From Janthinobacterium violaceinigrum (GTDB lineage: Bacteria; Pseudomonadota; Gammaproteobacteria; Burkholderiales; Burkholderiaceae_D): 64,000 bases of DNA. The notes below the pieces were generated by a model. It was not told the origin of the DNA. It did no database searches and saw only the letters and a list, made by a program, of their open reading frames with translations. Position numbers and translations under genes: made by a program. Each line of letters opens with the position of its first letter. Positions within the stretch are counted from its first letter, which is position 1. The stretch is from NCBI RefSeq assembly GCF_009208555.1, contig NZ_WFLI01000027.1, positions 21,261-85,260 on the forward strand, read 5' to 3'. Of this stretch, positions 26,429-34,809 are shown in pieces.

Positions 26429-26965
26429 ATGCCCGCACCTGTTCTTGCTCCCGCCATCCTGGCCCTGTCCCTGCTGGCCGCCGCGCCCGCCCAATCCGCC
26501 ACGCACCTGCCAATGCCGGCCCACCTGGCCGGCGCCGCCGCCACGGACAGGGTGGCGCTGGCGGCGCGCCGCTATGCCGCCTTCTGGCAGAGCGGCGATC
26601 CCGCCCTGGCGCGGCTGGCGCTGGCCGATGATTTTATCGACCGCACCTTGCCCGCCGGCCGTCCGCAGGGACTGGCTGGCCCGCTGCAGGCGTCGCAAGT
26701 GTTTCACGCGGCCGTGCCTGACTTGCAGGTGGCCATCGAGGAGATGCTGGTGGCGGGAAACCGGGTCAGCCTGCGCCTGCATTTCACGGGCCGCTTCACG
26801 GGCGTCTTCCCCACGCCGCAGGGCGAGTTGCGCGGCCAGGGACAGGCCATCGACTTCCATGCGTTCGACCTGTACCAGGTCGATGCGCAGGGACGCATCA
26901 GCGACAACTGGCACCTGGAAGACAATCTGACCCTGCTGCGCCAGCTGGGCGTGCTGGCGCCTTGA
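26429..26965 (+). CDS. SnoaL-like ester cyclase / NTF2-fold secreted protein
   Basis: 178 residues with a signal peptide ending at about residue 24 (PAQSA). The remainder fits the SnoaL polyketide-cyclase-like NTF2 fold: RYAAFWQSGDP, a central VSLRLHFTGRFTG and a C-terminal ISDNWHLEDNLTLLRQLG. Family members range from cyclases to binding proteins with no known reaction. The frame is open far upstream through the SDR gene, but ATG 26429 begins the signal peptide. It is convergent with the LysR gene that ends at 26976. Confidence 0.75.
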   Translation: MPAPVLAPAILALSLLAAAPAQSATHLPMPAHLAGAAATDRVALAARRYAAFWQSGDPALARLALADDFIDRTLPAGRPQGLAGPLQASQVFHAAVPDLQVAIEEMLVAGNRVSLRLHFTGRFTGVFPTPQGELRGQGQAIDFHAFDLYQVDAQGRISDNWHLEDNLTLLRQLGVLAP

Positions 26966-26975
26966 CGGCGGCCGG

Positions 26976-27896
26976 CTAGCGCTGCGCCGGCAGGGATGCG
27001 AACTGCTGCAGCAGGAAGTCGACCAGCAGGGCGATGCGGGGCGGCTGGAAGCGGCTGCGCCGGTACAGCAGGTTCAGGGGAACGCTGTCGCCGAAGTACT
27101 CGTCGAGCACCGTGTGCAGGCGTCCCGCGCGCAGGTCGTCGCCGATGTCGAGCAGGGATTTGTAGGCATAGCCATGGCCGGCCACGGCCCAGCGGCGGAT
27201 GATTTCGCCATCGTTGCTGTGCCAGGCCCCCTGCAGGCGCAGGCTGCGGCGCTTGCCATCCTCGCGGTAGCGCCACTCCTGCGGCGCGCCGTCGTTCCCC
27301 GTCAGCACCAGGGTGGGCAGCCGCGCCAGGTCGCCCGGCGCGGCCGGCAATCCCACCCTGGCGGCCAGCGCGGGAGATACGCACACGACGCGCCGGCCCG
27401 CATGCAGCAGGCGCGCCACCATGTCGCTGTCGGGCAGCTCGCCGTAGCGGATGGCCAGGTCGATGTCGTCCTGCACCAGGTTGGCCGTGGCGTCGCTCAG
27501 GGTCAGCGCATGGCGCACCTGCGGGTGCAGCGCGGCAAAGCGGTCGAGCATGGGCAGCAGCAGCTGGCGGCCGATGTCGGACGGCGCCGAGATGCGCACC
27601 ACGCCGCGCACGGCGTCGCCGCCCGTCTGCAAGCCGTCTTCCGCCTGCGCCAGCAAGTCCAGCGCCTGCTCGCTGTAATGGCGGTAGTGCTGGCCTTCTT
27701 CCGTCAGGCGCAGCTGGCGCGTCGTGCGTTCGAACAGGGTGGCGCCCAGCGACGCTTCCAGGCGCGCGATGGCGGCGCTGGCGGCGGCCGGCGACAGGCC
27801 GTGCTTGCGGCCGGCGGCGGAAAAGCTGCCCAGCGCCGCGGCGTCGAGGAACACGGAGATTTCCGCCAGGCGTCCCGCGCCGCCGCTACGGCTCAT
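26976..27896 (-). CDS. LysR family transcriptional regulator at the end of the efflux operon
   Basis: 306 residues. The N-terminal winged HTH (EISVFLDAAALGSFSAAGRKHGLSP, AASAAIARLE) is at residues 11-60, and the ligand-binding domain starts near residue 95. The ATG overlaps the stop of the HlyD-type gene (ATGA), so it is co-translated with the pump rather than divergent from it, unlike aaeR in E. coli. It may sense the pump substrate or another aromatic acid. The reading frame is open further upstream as a shadow of the HlyD gene. Confidence 0.87.
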   Translation of the reverse strand: MSRSGGAGRLAEISVFLDAAALGSFSAAGRKHGLSPAAASAAIARLEASLGATLFERTTRQLRLTEEGQHYRHYSEQALDLLAQAEDGLQTGGDAVRGVVRISAPSDIGRQLLLPMLDRFAALHPQVRHALTLSDATANLVQDDIDLAIRYGELPDSDMVARLLHAGRRVVCVSPALAARVGLPAAPGDLARLPTLVLTGNDGAPQEWRYREDGKRRSLRLQGAWHSNDGEIIRRWAVAGHGYAYKSLLDIGDDLRAGRLHTVLDEYFGDSVPLNLLYRRSRFQPPRIALLVDFLLQQFASLPAQR

Positions 27897-28807
27897 GCGG
27901 GATGCGCGGCGGCCGGCTTGGCTGCCGGCGCGGGCGATGCAGGGGCAGCGGAATGGGGCGTGATCACCACGGTGCATGTGGTGCCGGCCACCAGCAGCTG
28001 TCCCTTCGGCTGCTCGTCGATGTGGATGCGCACGGGCACGCGCTGCGCCAGGCGCACCCAGTTGAAGGTGGGATTGACGTCGGCCAGCAGTTCGCGGCCC
28101 GTGGCGGCGTCGCGGTCGGTGATGCCGCGCGCGATGCTTTCGATGTGGCCGTGCAGGGTGCCGCCGCTCATCAAATTCATTTCCGCCTTGTCGTCCTGCG
28201 CCAGCATGCCCAGCTTGGTCTCTTCGAAGTAGCCGACCACGTAGTACGAGGCGCTGTCGATGACGGCCAGCTTGGCCGCGCCGACGGCGGCAAAATCGCC
28301 CTTGTGCACGTTCAGGTTCGTCACGTAGCCGCTGACGGGCGCGCGCACGGTGGTGCGTTCCAGGTTTAACTGCGCCAGCGCGCGGGCGGCCAGCGCCGCC
28401 TGCACTTGCGACGAGGCCGAGCTGGCGGCAAACGCGGCGCTTTCGCGGCTTTCCGTGGAGATGATGCTGGCGTCGAGATTGGCGCGGCGCTGCGCTTCCT
28501 TGCCGCGGCGTCCCTGCTCCGTCCTTTGCGTGGCCAGCACGGCGTCGGCCTGCGCCAGCGCGCTCGCATAGCGCTCCCGGTCGACGACGAACAGCACGTC
28601 GCCCTTCTGCACCACCTGGTTGTCGCGCACCAGCACGTCCGTGACGGTGCCGGCCACGTCGGCGCTGATGTTGACGATATCGGCCTTGATGCGGCCGTCG
28701 CGCGTCCATGGCGATTCCATGTAGCGGTCCCAGACGGTCTTGCCTATCCAGAGGGCTGCGGCCAGGAGCAGCAAGGTGATGGCATAGCGGGTCAGTTTGG
28801 TTACCAT
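27893..28807 (-). CDS. HlyD/AaeA-type membrane fusion protein of an efflux system
   Basis: 304 residues. One N-terminal membrane helix (about 8-24) is followed by a biotinyl-lipoyl-like segment (GTVTDVLVRDNQVVQKGDVLF), a helical hairpin and a second lipoyl half (RAPVSGYVTNLNVHKGD). In AaeAB/FusE-type pumps this adaptor bridges the FUSC inner-membrane protein and the outer-membrane channel. The C-terminus is Ala/Pro rich. AAGGAAGGG precedes ATG 28807. It follows the DUF1656 gene by 37 bp and overlaps the LysR gene. Confidence 0.87.
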   Translation of the reverse strand: MVTKLTRYAITLLLLAAALWIGKTVWDRYMESPWTRDGRIKADIVNISADVAGTVTDVLVRDNQVVQKGDVLFVVDRERYASALAQADAVLATQRTEQGRRGKEAQRRANLDASIISTESRESAAFAASSASSQVQAALAARALAQLNLERTTVRAPVSGYVTNLNVHKGDFAAVGAAKLAVIDSASYYVVGYFEETKLGMLAQDDKAEMNLMSGGTLHGHIESIARGITDRDAATGRELLADVNPTFNWVRLAQRVPVRIHIDEQPKGQLLVAGTTCTVVITPHSAAPASPAPAAKPAAAHPA

Positions 28808-28844
28808 GTCGGCAGCCCTTCCTTGATCAGATTGAACAGTTTTT

Positions 28845-29045
28845 TTATTTGTACAGCGAGAGCGCCAGCGCGCCGAAGATGGCGATGAAGATGCACAGCC
28901 GCGCCAGCGACGGGTGCCACACCATGCGGTACACGCCCAGCCAGCCCAGCACGCGGTCGAGCAGGGTCTGCAGGCCGATGCTGAGAATGAACAGGGGCAG
29001 CAGGGTGGGAATCAGTATGCCGAACAGGGCGAATTCACGGGGCAT
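28845..29045 (-). CDS. DUF1656 (AaeX-like) small membrane protein
   Basis: 66 residues with two hydrophobic helices (about 8-30 and 45-63). It matches the AaeX-type protein always found between the FUSC and HlyD genes of aromatic-acid efflux operons. The role is unknown; it is presumed to assist pump assembly. It overlaps the end of the FUSC gene by 11 bp. The start PREFALFGI is the family N-terminus. Confidence 0.85.
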   Translation of the reverse strand: MPREFALFGILIPTLLPLFILSIGLQTLLDRVLGWLGVYRMVWHPSLARLCIFIAIFGALALSLYK

Positions 29046-31179
29046 GGTGGTCTCCGGCGCCGGGCGCCATTTGGTCGAGTAATGAGGTGTAGATCGAATG
29101 CAGGTCGGCCAGCGCCGTCTGCAGGCGCACGTCCCGCTCGGGCGGCGTGTCGCTGGCGGCTTGGGCCGCGCGCACCACGGCACCCGCCTGCAGGGTGGCG
29201 GCCAGGGCGGCCTGCAGCTGCGCGTCGGCGCGCGTGCGCAGCCAGGCGGCGACGCCGTCCACGCAGTGCCGCAGGGCGTCGCGCGCAGCGCTGGGGCGGG
29301 CGCTGGCGATCAGTTCGCGCAGCCCGATCACGGAATGGCCGATTTCCAGCAGGGTGAGGGCCTGGCGCACGACGGCGCGCGTGGCTTCGCCCGGCGCCGG
29401 TCCGGCCGCCGCGTTGAGCTGGCTGAGCAGGTCGCGCACGCGGTTGTCGAAGCGGTGCTTGACCCTGCGCACGGGCGCCGTGCACGCGTGCAGCGCCTCG
29501 CGCCACAGGGCCGGGCCCACATGGTCCCTGTGGCCCATGGTGTGCTCGGGCAGCAGCACGGCAAACACGAGGGCGGCCAGCATCAGGCCGACGATCAGCG
29601 CCATGCCCGTGTTGAGAAAAGCCGCGCCATCGACATGCATCAGGTTGGTTGGCGCCATCTGCGTGATGAAGGTCGACACGCCCAGGCCCACGCCCAGCTT
29701 GGCGGGATTGGTCATCAGGTACAGGCCCACGGCCAGGAAGGGCGCAAAACTGAGCACCAGCATGGGAAAGCCGTCGCCGTGCACCAGCACGAAATACACG
29801 CACACGAGCGACAGGGGCATGGCGACGAGGAAGCCCGTCAGCACCTGGCGGACCATCATGATGGGACGGGGCGAGGACGAGGCCAGCGCGCAGAACACGG
29901 CTGCCATCAGCATGGCCGTGCCGGCGTAGGGCCAGGCCAGGAAGTACGCGCCCAGGGCCAGCAGGGCCAGGCTGATGCCGGCGCGCGCGCCGCTGGCCAG
30001 CACCAGCGCGGGCGGCGTCTTCGGCGCGTAGGCCTGCGGCGTGCTGATGTCCAGCGGGGTGTCGTGGGCGAGGCTGAAATACACTTCGTGAAAGCGGCTC
30101 ATGTCGCGCGCGAAGCGTTCCAGCAGCTCGCACACGGTATCGAAATCGATGCGCTGCGCATGCGCGATGGCGGCGCCGTCGATCTCCGCGCGGGCCTGCG
30201 CCAGCGCCGTTTGCAGATGCTGCTGCATGGTGTCGAGCGAGTCTTGCGACGGCGTCGTCTGCAGCGCTTCGGCAACGATGGCGTACAGGGGCGCGCACGC
30301 CTGCATGACCTGCGTCTCGCCATCGCGCTGGAGGCGGTCGAACAGGCGGTGGAAGGTATAGAAGGTGGTCAGCGCCGTCATGAAGGTGGCATTGAAGGCG
30401 TGCAGCTTGCGGTTCTGCGCGCGCACGTGGCCCACCTTGCTGGTCACTTCAAACAGGGCGGCCGAGCGGCCCAGCTCCAGCGCCGCCACGTCGGCGGCGA
30501 ACTGCAAATGCGTCAGCTCCACCTGCGCCGGCGTGAGCTTTTGCTGCAGCACGTCCTGGCAGAAGGCGAGGAACTTGCCGTAGCGGGCCTGCACCGTGCG
30601 CATCACCTGCGTGCCCTGGTGGCGCGGCAGCAGCACGCTGGAGACGGCGGCCGAGCAGATGATGCCCAGGCCCACTTCGGCCACGCGCGTGACGGCCAGC
30701 GAAAACACCTGCGTCGGCTGCTCGATGGCGGGCAGCACGATCATGCAGGCCGTATAGCCGGCCAGCACGTACACATAGGACTGGGCGTTGCGGTGCAGGG
30801 CCGAGCCGCTCGTGCACAGGCCCACCCACAGGGCCAGGCCGGCGAACAGCAGCACGGGCTGCTGCGGGAACAGGCCGATCAGGGTCAGCGCGGCCGTGCA
30901 TCCCAGCAGGGTGCCGCACAGGCGGTAAAAGCTTTTTTCCAGCACCATGCCGCTGCTGGGCAGGGCCAGGATGATGGTGGTGGTCATCGCCGTGCTGGGC
31001 GAATCGAGTCCCAGGCGGTAGGCCAGCCACAGGGCGCAGAACGACGCGATGAGGGTCCTGCCGACGTAGATCCAGCGTTCGCCTTCCGTCGTGCGCCAGT
31101 CCTGCAGCGCCAGCGCCAGCCAGCGGGCCGCCCGGGTCAGGGGGCCGTGTAGTGATTTTGGTGCTGTGGCTGGCGTCAT
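29035..31179 (-). CDS. FUSC family inner-membrane efflux protein (AaeB/fusaric acid resistance type)
   Basis: 714 residues with two blocks of about five membrane helices (about 45-190 and 385-530), each followed by a soluble helical domain, the usual AaeB/FusC layout. AaeB exports p-hydroxybenzoate and related hydroxylated aromatic acids; FUSC relatives give fusaric acid resistance. It lies in one strand with the NodT channel, MarR, DUF1656 and HlyD genes, which together make a complete trans-envelope pump. It starts 10 bp after the MarR stop. The exact substrate is not readable from sequence. Confidence 0.88.
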   Translation of the reverse strand: MTPATAPKSLHGPLTRAARWLALALQDWRTTEGERWIYVGRTLIASFCALWLAYRLGLDSPSTAMTTTIILALPSSGMVLEKSFYRLCGTLLGCTAALTLIGLFPQQPVLLFAGLALWVGLCTSGSALHRNAQSYVYVLAGYTACMIVLPAIEQPTQVFSLAVTRVAEVGLGIICSAAVSSVLLPRHQGTQVMRTVQARYGKFLAFCQDVLQQKLTPAQVELTHLQFAADVAALELGRSAALFEVTSKVGHVRAQNRKLHAFNATFMTALTTFYTFHRLFDRLQRDGETQVMQACAPLYAIVAEALQTTPSQDSLDTMQQHLQTALAQARAEIDGAAIAHAQRIDFDTVCELLERFARDMSRFHEVYFSLAHDTPLDISTPQAYAPKTPPALVLASGARAGISLALLALGAYFLAWPYAGTAMLMAAVFCALASSSPRPIMMVRQVLTGFLVAMPLSLVCVYFVLVHGDGFPMLVLSFAPFLAVGLYLMTNPAKLGVGLGVSTFITQMAPTNLMHVDGAAFLNTGMALIVGLMLAALVFAVLLPEHTMGHRDHVGPALWREALHACTAPVRRVKHRFDNRVRDLLSQLNAAAGPAPGEATRAVVRQALTLLEIGHSVIGLRELIASARPSAARDALRHCVDGVAAWLRTRADAQLQAALAATLQAGAVVRAAQAASDTPPERDVRLQTALADLHSIYTSLLDQMAPGAGDHHAP

Positions 31180-31189
31180 CGATAGGCTA

Positions 31190-31696
31190 TCAGTTCTGGT
31201 TGTTGAGATTGTTCAAGTTGCGCAGCTGGCGCACGTACAGCTTGTCCAGCACTTGCAGCTCTTCTTCCGTAAAGCCCTCGTACAGGGCCGAGGTTTCCTG
31301 GTACACGTCGGGCAGTGCCGTTTCGATCAGCGCGCGGCCCTTGTCGGTCAGCGAAATCATCACGGAGCGGCGGTCGCCGGGGCGCGTGCCGCGGTGGATC
31401 AGGCCCCGCGTTTCCAGGTCGTTGCACACGCGCGTCAGGTTGGCGGGCTTTTCGTGGCAGGCCATGCCCAGGGTGCAGGCGTTCGAGGTTTCGTCGTCCG
31501 TGCCGTACAGCACGGCCAGCACCATGTAGCTGGCATCGACCAGGTCGTGCTTTTTCAGCGCGGCATTGGTCAGGTCCTTCATGCCTTTTTGAATGTGGTA
31601 CGTCATGCGCAACAGGCGCATCAGTTCCATGGGGAAGCCTGGCATGCGCGTGCGGATGTTTTGCAGCCGCTTGGAGGTGGCGTCAAAAGCGGTCAT
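31190..31696 (-). CDS. MarR family transcriptional regulator embedded in the efflux operon
   Basis: 168 residues. A winged HTH with ANLTRVCNDLETRGLIHR and the wing RPGDRRSVMISLT is characteristic of MarR. ATG 31696 is preferred over ATG 31711, because AAGGA lies 7 bp before it. Two cysteines flank the recognition region (NACTLGMACHE) and could act as a redox or aromatic sensor, as in some MarR proteins; this is inference. MarR genes in such operons usually repress the pump and are relieved by the exported aromatic acid. It has a 64-bp upstream gap that may hold an internal promoter. Confidence 0.87.
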   Translation of the reverse strand: MTAFDATSKRLQNIRTRMPGFPMELMRLLRMTYHIQKGMKDLTNAALKKHDLVDASYMVLAVLYGTDDETSNACTLGMACHEKPANLTRVCNDLETRGLIHRGTRPGDRRSVMISLTDKGRALIETALPDVYQETSALYEGFTEEELQVLDKLYVRQLRNLNNLNNQN

Positions 31697-31760
31697 GTCA
31701 TATTCCTTCATGTGTCAATAAAGTTCCGATTGTATCTTGTTGAGCTAAGGCAACGCGAGT

Positions 31761-33173
31761 CTAGATGCCGCCTCCCAATGCATTCATCAAGGAAACGTAC
31801 AGATCCAGTTCGCGTGCCCCATTCTGCGCCTGCTGTTGCTGTTCCGCCAGCAGCGCCACTTGCGTGTTGAGCATGTTGATGGCGTCGCTCATGCCCGCCT
31901 TGTAGGCTTTTTCCGCCAGGTCGCGCGCGCGTTGCGCCGTGGCCAGCGCCTGCACGGTCAGCTGGTGCTGCTTTTCCAGCGACTGGGCCTTGGTGACGGC
32001 GTTGGCCACCTCGGACATGGCGTTGATGACGGTGGCGTTGTATTGCTCCACGGCGCCGTCGTAGAGGGCCGTCTGGCTGCCCAGCTGGGCGCGCAGGCGG
32101 GCGCCGGCAAAGATGGGCAGGCTCAGCGCGGGCGAGGCGCCGCGGATCTCCGAGTTGGCATCCAGAAAATGGCTGAAGCCGAAGGCCTGGAAGCCCGCAA
32201 AGGCCACCAGGTTGACGTTCGGGTAGAACTCGGCCTTGGCCGCATCGATGCGCTGCGCCGCCGCTTCCACTCGCCAGCGCTGGGCGGCGATGTCGGGACG
32301 GCGGCCGATCAGGTCGGCCGGCAGGGCGGCGGGAATGGCCAGCGGCTGGTCCAGGCGCAGCACGGGGCGCGTGAGCGCCGCGCCCGCTGCCGGACCCTTG
32401 CCCGACAGGGCCGCCAGCTGGTTGCGCAGCAGGGCCAGCGACTCGGCCGACTGTTCCAGCTGGCGCCGGCCCGCGGGCAGGGTGGTTTCGATCTGCGCCA
32501 CGTCGATATCGGTGCCGATGCCGGCCGCCTTGCGCTGGCGCGTGATGTCGAGGATGCGGGCGCGCTGCGCCAGGCTGCCCTCGATCACGTCCTGCAGCTG
32601 GAATTCATACGACAACTGGATGTAGGTGCGCACCAGCGCCGTTTCCAGCGCCAGGCGGGCCATCTGCGATTCGGCCGACGCCATCTGCACGTCGCCCAGG
32701 GCGGCGGACAGGGCGGCGCGGTTGCGGCCCCACAGGTCCAGGTCGTACGAGGCCGTGACGGTGGCCTGGTTGCGCCACGCGTAATTGCCGGCCAGCGGCG
32801 CCGGCGTGCTGCCGTGCTGCGAATACAGTTCGCGGTTGATGGAGACGGCTGCGTCGGCTTGCGGGCGGGTCTTGTCTTCGGCCGCGCCGGCCAGCGCTTC
32901 GGCCTGGCGCACGCGCGCCTGGGCGCCGCGCAGGGTGGGGCTGTCGGCCAGCGCCTGCTCCATCAAGCGGTTCAATTGGGGGTCGTGCAAGTCTTGCCAC
33001 CATTGCGTGCGCGGCCATTGGATGGCGGCGCTGGCGGCGGCATCCATGGCCTTGCTCGCTTGCAGCGCATTGGCGTCGAGCATGGCCGATTGCGGCGCGA
33101 TATGGCCCATGTCGGCGCAAGCGCTCAAGGCAAGGATCAGGCTGGCAGCAAGCAAACGGCGGTGCAGGGACAT
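31761..33173 (-). CDS. NodT-family outer-membrane efflux lipoprotein
   Basis: 470 residues, first gene of the six-gene efflux operon. A lipoprotein signal peptide ends in LSAC (Cys near residue 19). The mature protein has the duplicated long-helix repeats of TolC-type channels, for example LRGAQARVRQAEALAGAA and a late NAVTKAQSLEKQHQLTVQAL. It forms the outer-membrane exit duct for the FUSC/HlyD pump. ATG 33173 has GGAG 8 bp upstream, so the ATG at 33221 is rejected. Confidence 0.9.
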   Translation of the reverse strand: MSLHRRLLAASLILALSACADMGHIAPQSAMLDANALQASKAMDAAASAAIQWPRTQWWQDLHDPQLNRLMEQALADSPTLRGAQARVRQAEALAGAAEDKTRPQADAAVSINRELYSQHGSTPAPLAGNYAWRNQATVTASYDLDLWGRNRAALSAALGDVQMASAESQMARLALETALVRTYIQLSYEFQLQDVIEGSLAQRARILDITRQRKAAGIGTDIDVAQIETTLPAGRRQLEQSAESLALLRNQLAALSGKGPAAGAALTRPVLRLDQPLAIPAALPADLIGRRPDIAAQRWRVEAAAQRIDAAKAEFYPNVNLVAFAGFQAFGFSHFLDANSEIRGASPALSLPIFAGARLRAQLGSQTALYDGAVEQYNATVINAMSEVANAVTKAQSLEKQHQLTVQALATAQRARDLAEKAYKAGMSDAINMLNTQVALLAEQQQQAQNGARELDLYVSLMNALGGGI

Positions 33174-33309
33174 GCAGGGACTCCGGGGAAAGAGGTGTTG
33201 GGGGTGCTGCTGGAACATCACAGCTCGCCGCGGTGAGCTTCGGGAGTGGCCCGAGTGCTGCGCCGCAACTGAGGTGTTACTGCCTTACTGAAACCGGCTG
33301 ACTGGTTTC

Positions 33310-33627
33310 TTATTGCACGACATGCTTGGTCGTTTGCGCAACATCAAAGTCCGCTTCCGTTTGCGGGATCTGGCCAGCCTTGCGGGCGGCGTAGAACTCG
33401 GCCATGACTTGTTCGCGCGTCACGTTGCTGGCGGCGGTGGCCGGCGTTTTCGGGTAATCGGCTTCGCTGGTGGCGATTTCGCCGGCGTTGCGGGCACGGA
33501 TGTATTCGGCCGTGACTTGCTCGCGCGTGAGTTGCTGGCTGGCAGCGGCAGGCGCGGCGCTTTGGGCGAAAGCCGACGTGGCGGTGGTGATGGCAAACAA
33601 TGCTGCGATGAGTGATTTGGCTTGCAT
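33310..33627 (-). CDS. DUF4148 domain-containing exported protein
   Basis: 105 residues. The signal peptide ends at AFAQ (about residue 22). The mature protein consists of two related segments, each with LTREQVTAEYIRARNAGEI-like spacing (the second reads VTREQVMAEFYAARKAGQI), the hallmark of DUF4148, a family abundant in Burkholderiales. Function unknown. GGAG precedes ATG 33627. A good promoter and a palindrome lie upstream. Confidence 0.85.
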   Translation of the reverse strand: MQAKSLIAALFAITTATSAFAQSAAPAAASQQLTREQVTAEYIRARNAGEIATSEADYPKTPATAASNVTREQVMAEFYAARKAGQIPQTEADFDVAQTTKHVVQ

Positions 33628-33766
33628 GATAAGACTCCAATATGTGCATGATGGCTGGGTGGATGGGCCGGCTCGCCACGTACCGGTCGGTTCGACGGCC
33701 TGGCGCTGGTGGGCGCCAGGGCGTCGATGAAGCAGTTTCTGGATGAGAAGATGCTTACTTGAATTA

Positions 33767-33803
33767 ACTATAGCAATGAATATTACATTTGTGAAGTAAT
33801 ATT
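33767..33803 (-). promoter_or_regulatory. Promoter with overlapping AATATTAC palindrome, DUF4148 gene
   Basis: On the minus strand TTCACA (33790-33795) and TATAGT (33767-33772) are separated by exactly 17 bp. A perfect inverted repeat, AATATTAC-N9-GTAATATT (33779-33803), covers the -35 box and part of the spacer. This is the layout of a repressor operator. The site is in the 286-bp gap shared with the divergent acidic-protein gene. Confidence 0.55.
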
Positions 33804-33913
33804 TGAAAATATTTGTGCGATGCCGCATTTTCCCCGGGGAAAATACCGCGCAGGCGTGCGCCGCCGGCCAGGCCATGGGAGTAAACTGGTTTTTTTATTA
33901 ACGGGAGTCAACC

Positions 33914-34234
33914 ATGAGCAGCAGTTCACTCGATCCGGATAATTTGCCCGTCACCTCCGACCGCGTGCTCGGCAGCGGCCATGGCAAGGGGGCGCTCGGT
34001 CCCAGCGACAGTTCCGACAGCGGCAGCGACATGCAGGGCGTGCCGGGCCAGGATGCGGAAGAGCTCGACAACGACAGCGATGCGGCGGGCACGGGCGACC
34101 GGGCCGGCGTGGAGCCCCACAACACGGCGCCCGATGGCGGCGATATCGATGTCGATCATGTGGAGCGCCTGTCGCCCGTATCGCCCGCTGACGATGGAGA
34201 TGGCAAGCCGCAGGCGCCGGCGGCGCGCCCCTGA
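33914..34234 (+). CDS. Small acidic, probably disordered protein
   Basis: 106 residues, very rich in Asp, Ser, Gly and Pro with almost no hydrophobic core (for example GPSDSSDSGSDMQGV and EELDNDSDAAG). No signal peptide or membrane helix. GGGAG 7 bp before ATG 33914 supports translation. No family recognised; it would be expected to be intrinsically disordered. Stands alone, divergent from the DUF4148 gene. Confidence 0.65.
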   Translation: MSSSSLDPDNLPVTSDRVLGSGHGKGALGPSDSSDSGSDMQGVPGQDAEELDNDSDAAGTGDRAGVEPHNTAPDGGDIDVDHVERLSPVSPADDGDGKPQAPAARP

Positions 34235-34349
34235 TCGCGGCTGCCGGCCACGAATTGCTGCCTCTCCTGCGCCATCAGCGTAAAATGCGGACAAGGGGGC
34301 GTGCGCGCCGCCATGGCCAGCCGGCCGGCTCAGGATAGGATGTCACAGG

Positions 34350-34667
34350 ATGCAGATGCAGATGTCGGAAGAGAAAGAAAAAGACTTGATGTCGATGTAC
34401 CGCGAGACGCGGCCGCGCGAGTTTTTTGGCGAAAAAAGTAACACCAACCACCTGGCCTGGAGTGCGCTGGTGGTGTTGCTGGCGCTGGTGTTCTGGCTGG
34501 TCGTGGCCCTGACGGCCGCGGAAAACCAGCGTCATGCGCTGGAAACGAAGGCGTGCCAGGATCGCGTGTTTCCCACGGAAATCGACATGTCGTGCCTGAA
34601 ACAGGTGAAGTCGCGCGATCACTGGTGGCAGCACCTGGGTCACGCGCTCGTGCATCTGGGCAGCTGA
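34350..34667 (+). CDS. Small single-pass membrane protein, HWWQHL family copy 2
   Basis: 105 residues. A charged cytoplasmic N-terminus of about 36 residues (SEEKEKDLMSMYRETRPREFF) precedes one membrane helix (about 37-56) and a tail with AENQRHALETKAC, SCLKQVKSRDHWWQHLGHA. The tail is clearly homologous to that of the protein at 25233-25457: ENQR, AL, KAC, CL, V-SR and HWWQHL align in order. Two cysteines are conserved between the copies. ATG 34362 is an alternative start. It precedes the DUF2244 gene by 142 bp. Function unknown. Confidence 0.75.
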   Translation: MQMQMSEEKEKDLMSMYRETRPREFFGEKSNTNHLAWSALVVLLALVFWLVVALTAAENQRHALETKACQDRVFPTEIDMSCLKQVKSRDHWWQHLGHALVHLGS

Positions 34668-34809
34668 GGCTGCCAGCGGGCCGTGCGCCTTCGGGCGGCC
34701 ATGACGGCCGTACGCGGGGCGCGGCGGCATGGCTGGCCGCGCCGGACGGCAGGACGGGTTGGCCTTGGGGTGTGCCCGTGAGGGCCGATGCGATGTTGCG
34801 GGAGGCGCC

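Noticed and set aside
25256..26965. A 569-residue protein covering the SDR gene in another frame
   Set aside because: The upstream part is a GC-frame shadow; only the signal-peptide-started SnoaL-like part from 26429 is protein-like.
26976..28709. A 577-residue LysR fusion protein
   Set aside because: The extra N-terminal 270 residues are an out-of-frame shadow of the HlyD-type gene; the LysR start with ATGA overlap at 27896 is clear.
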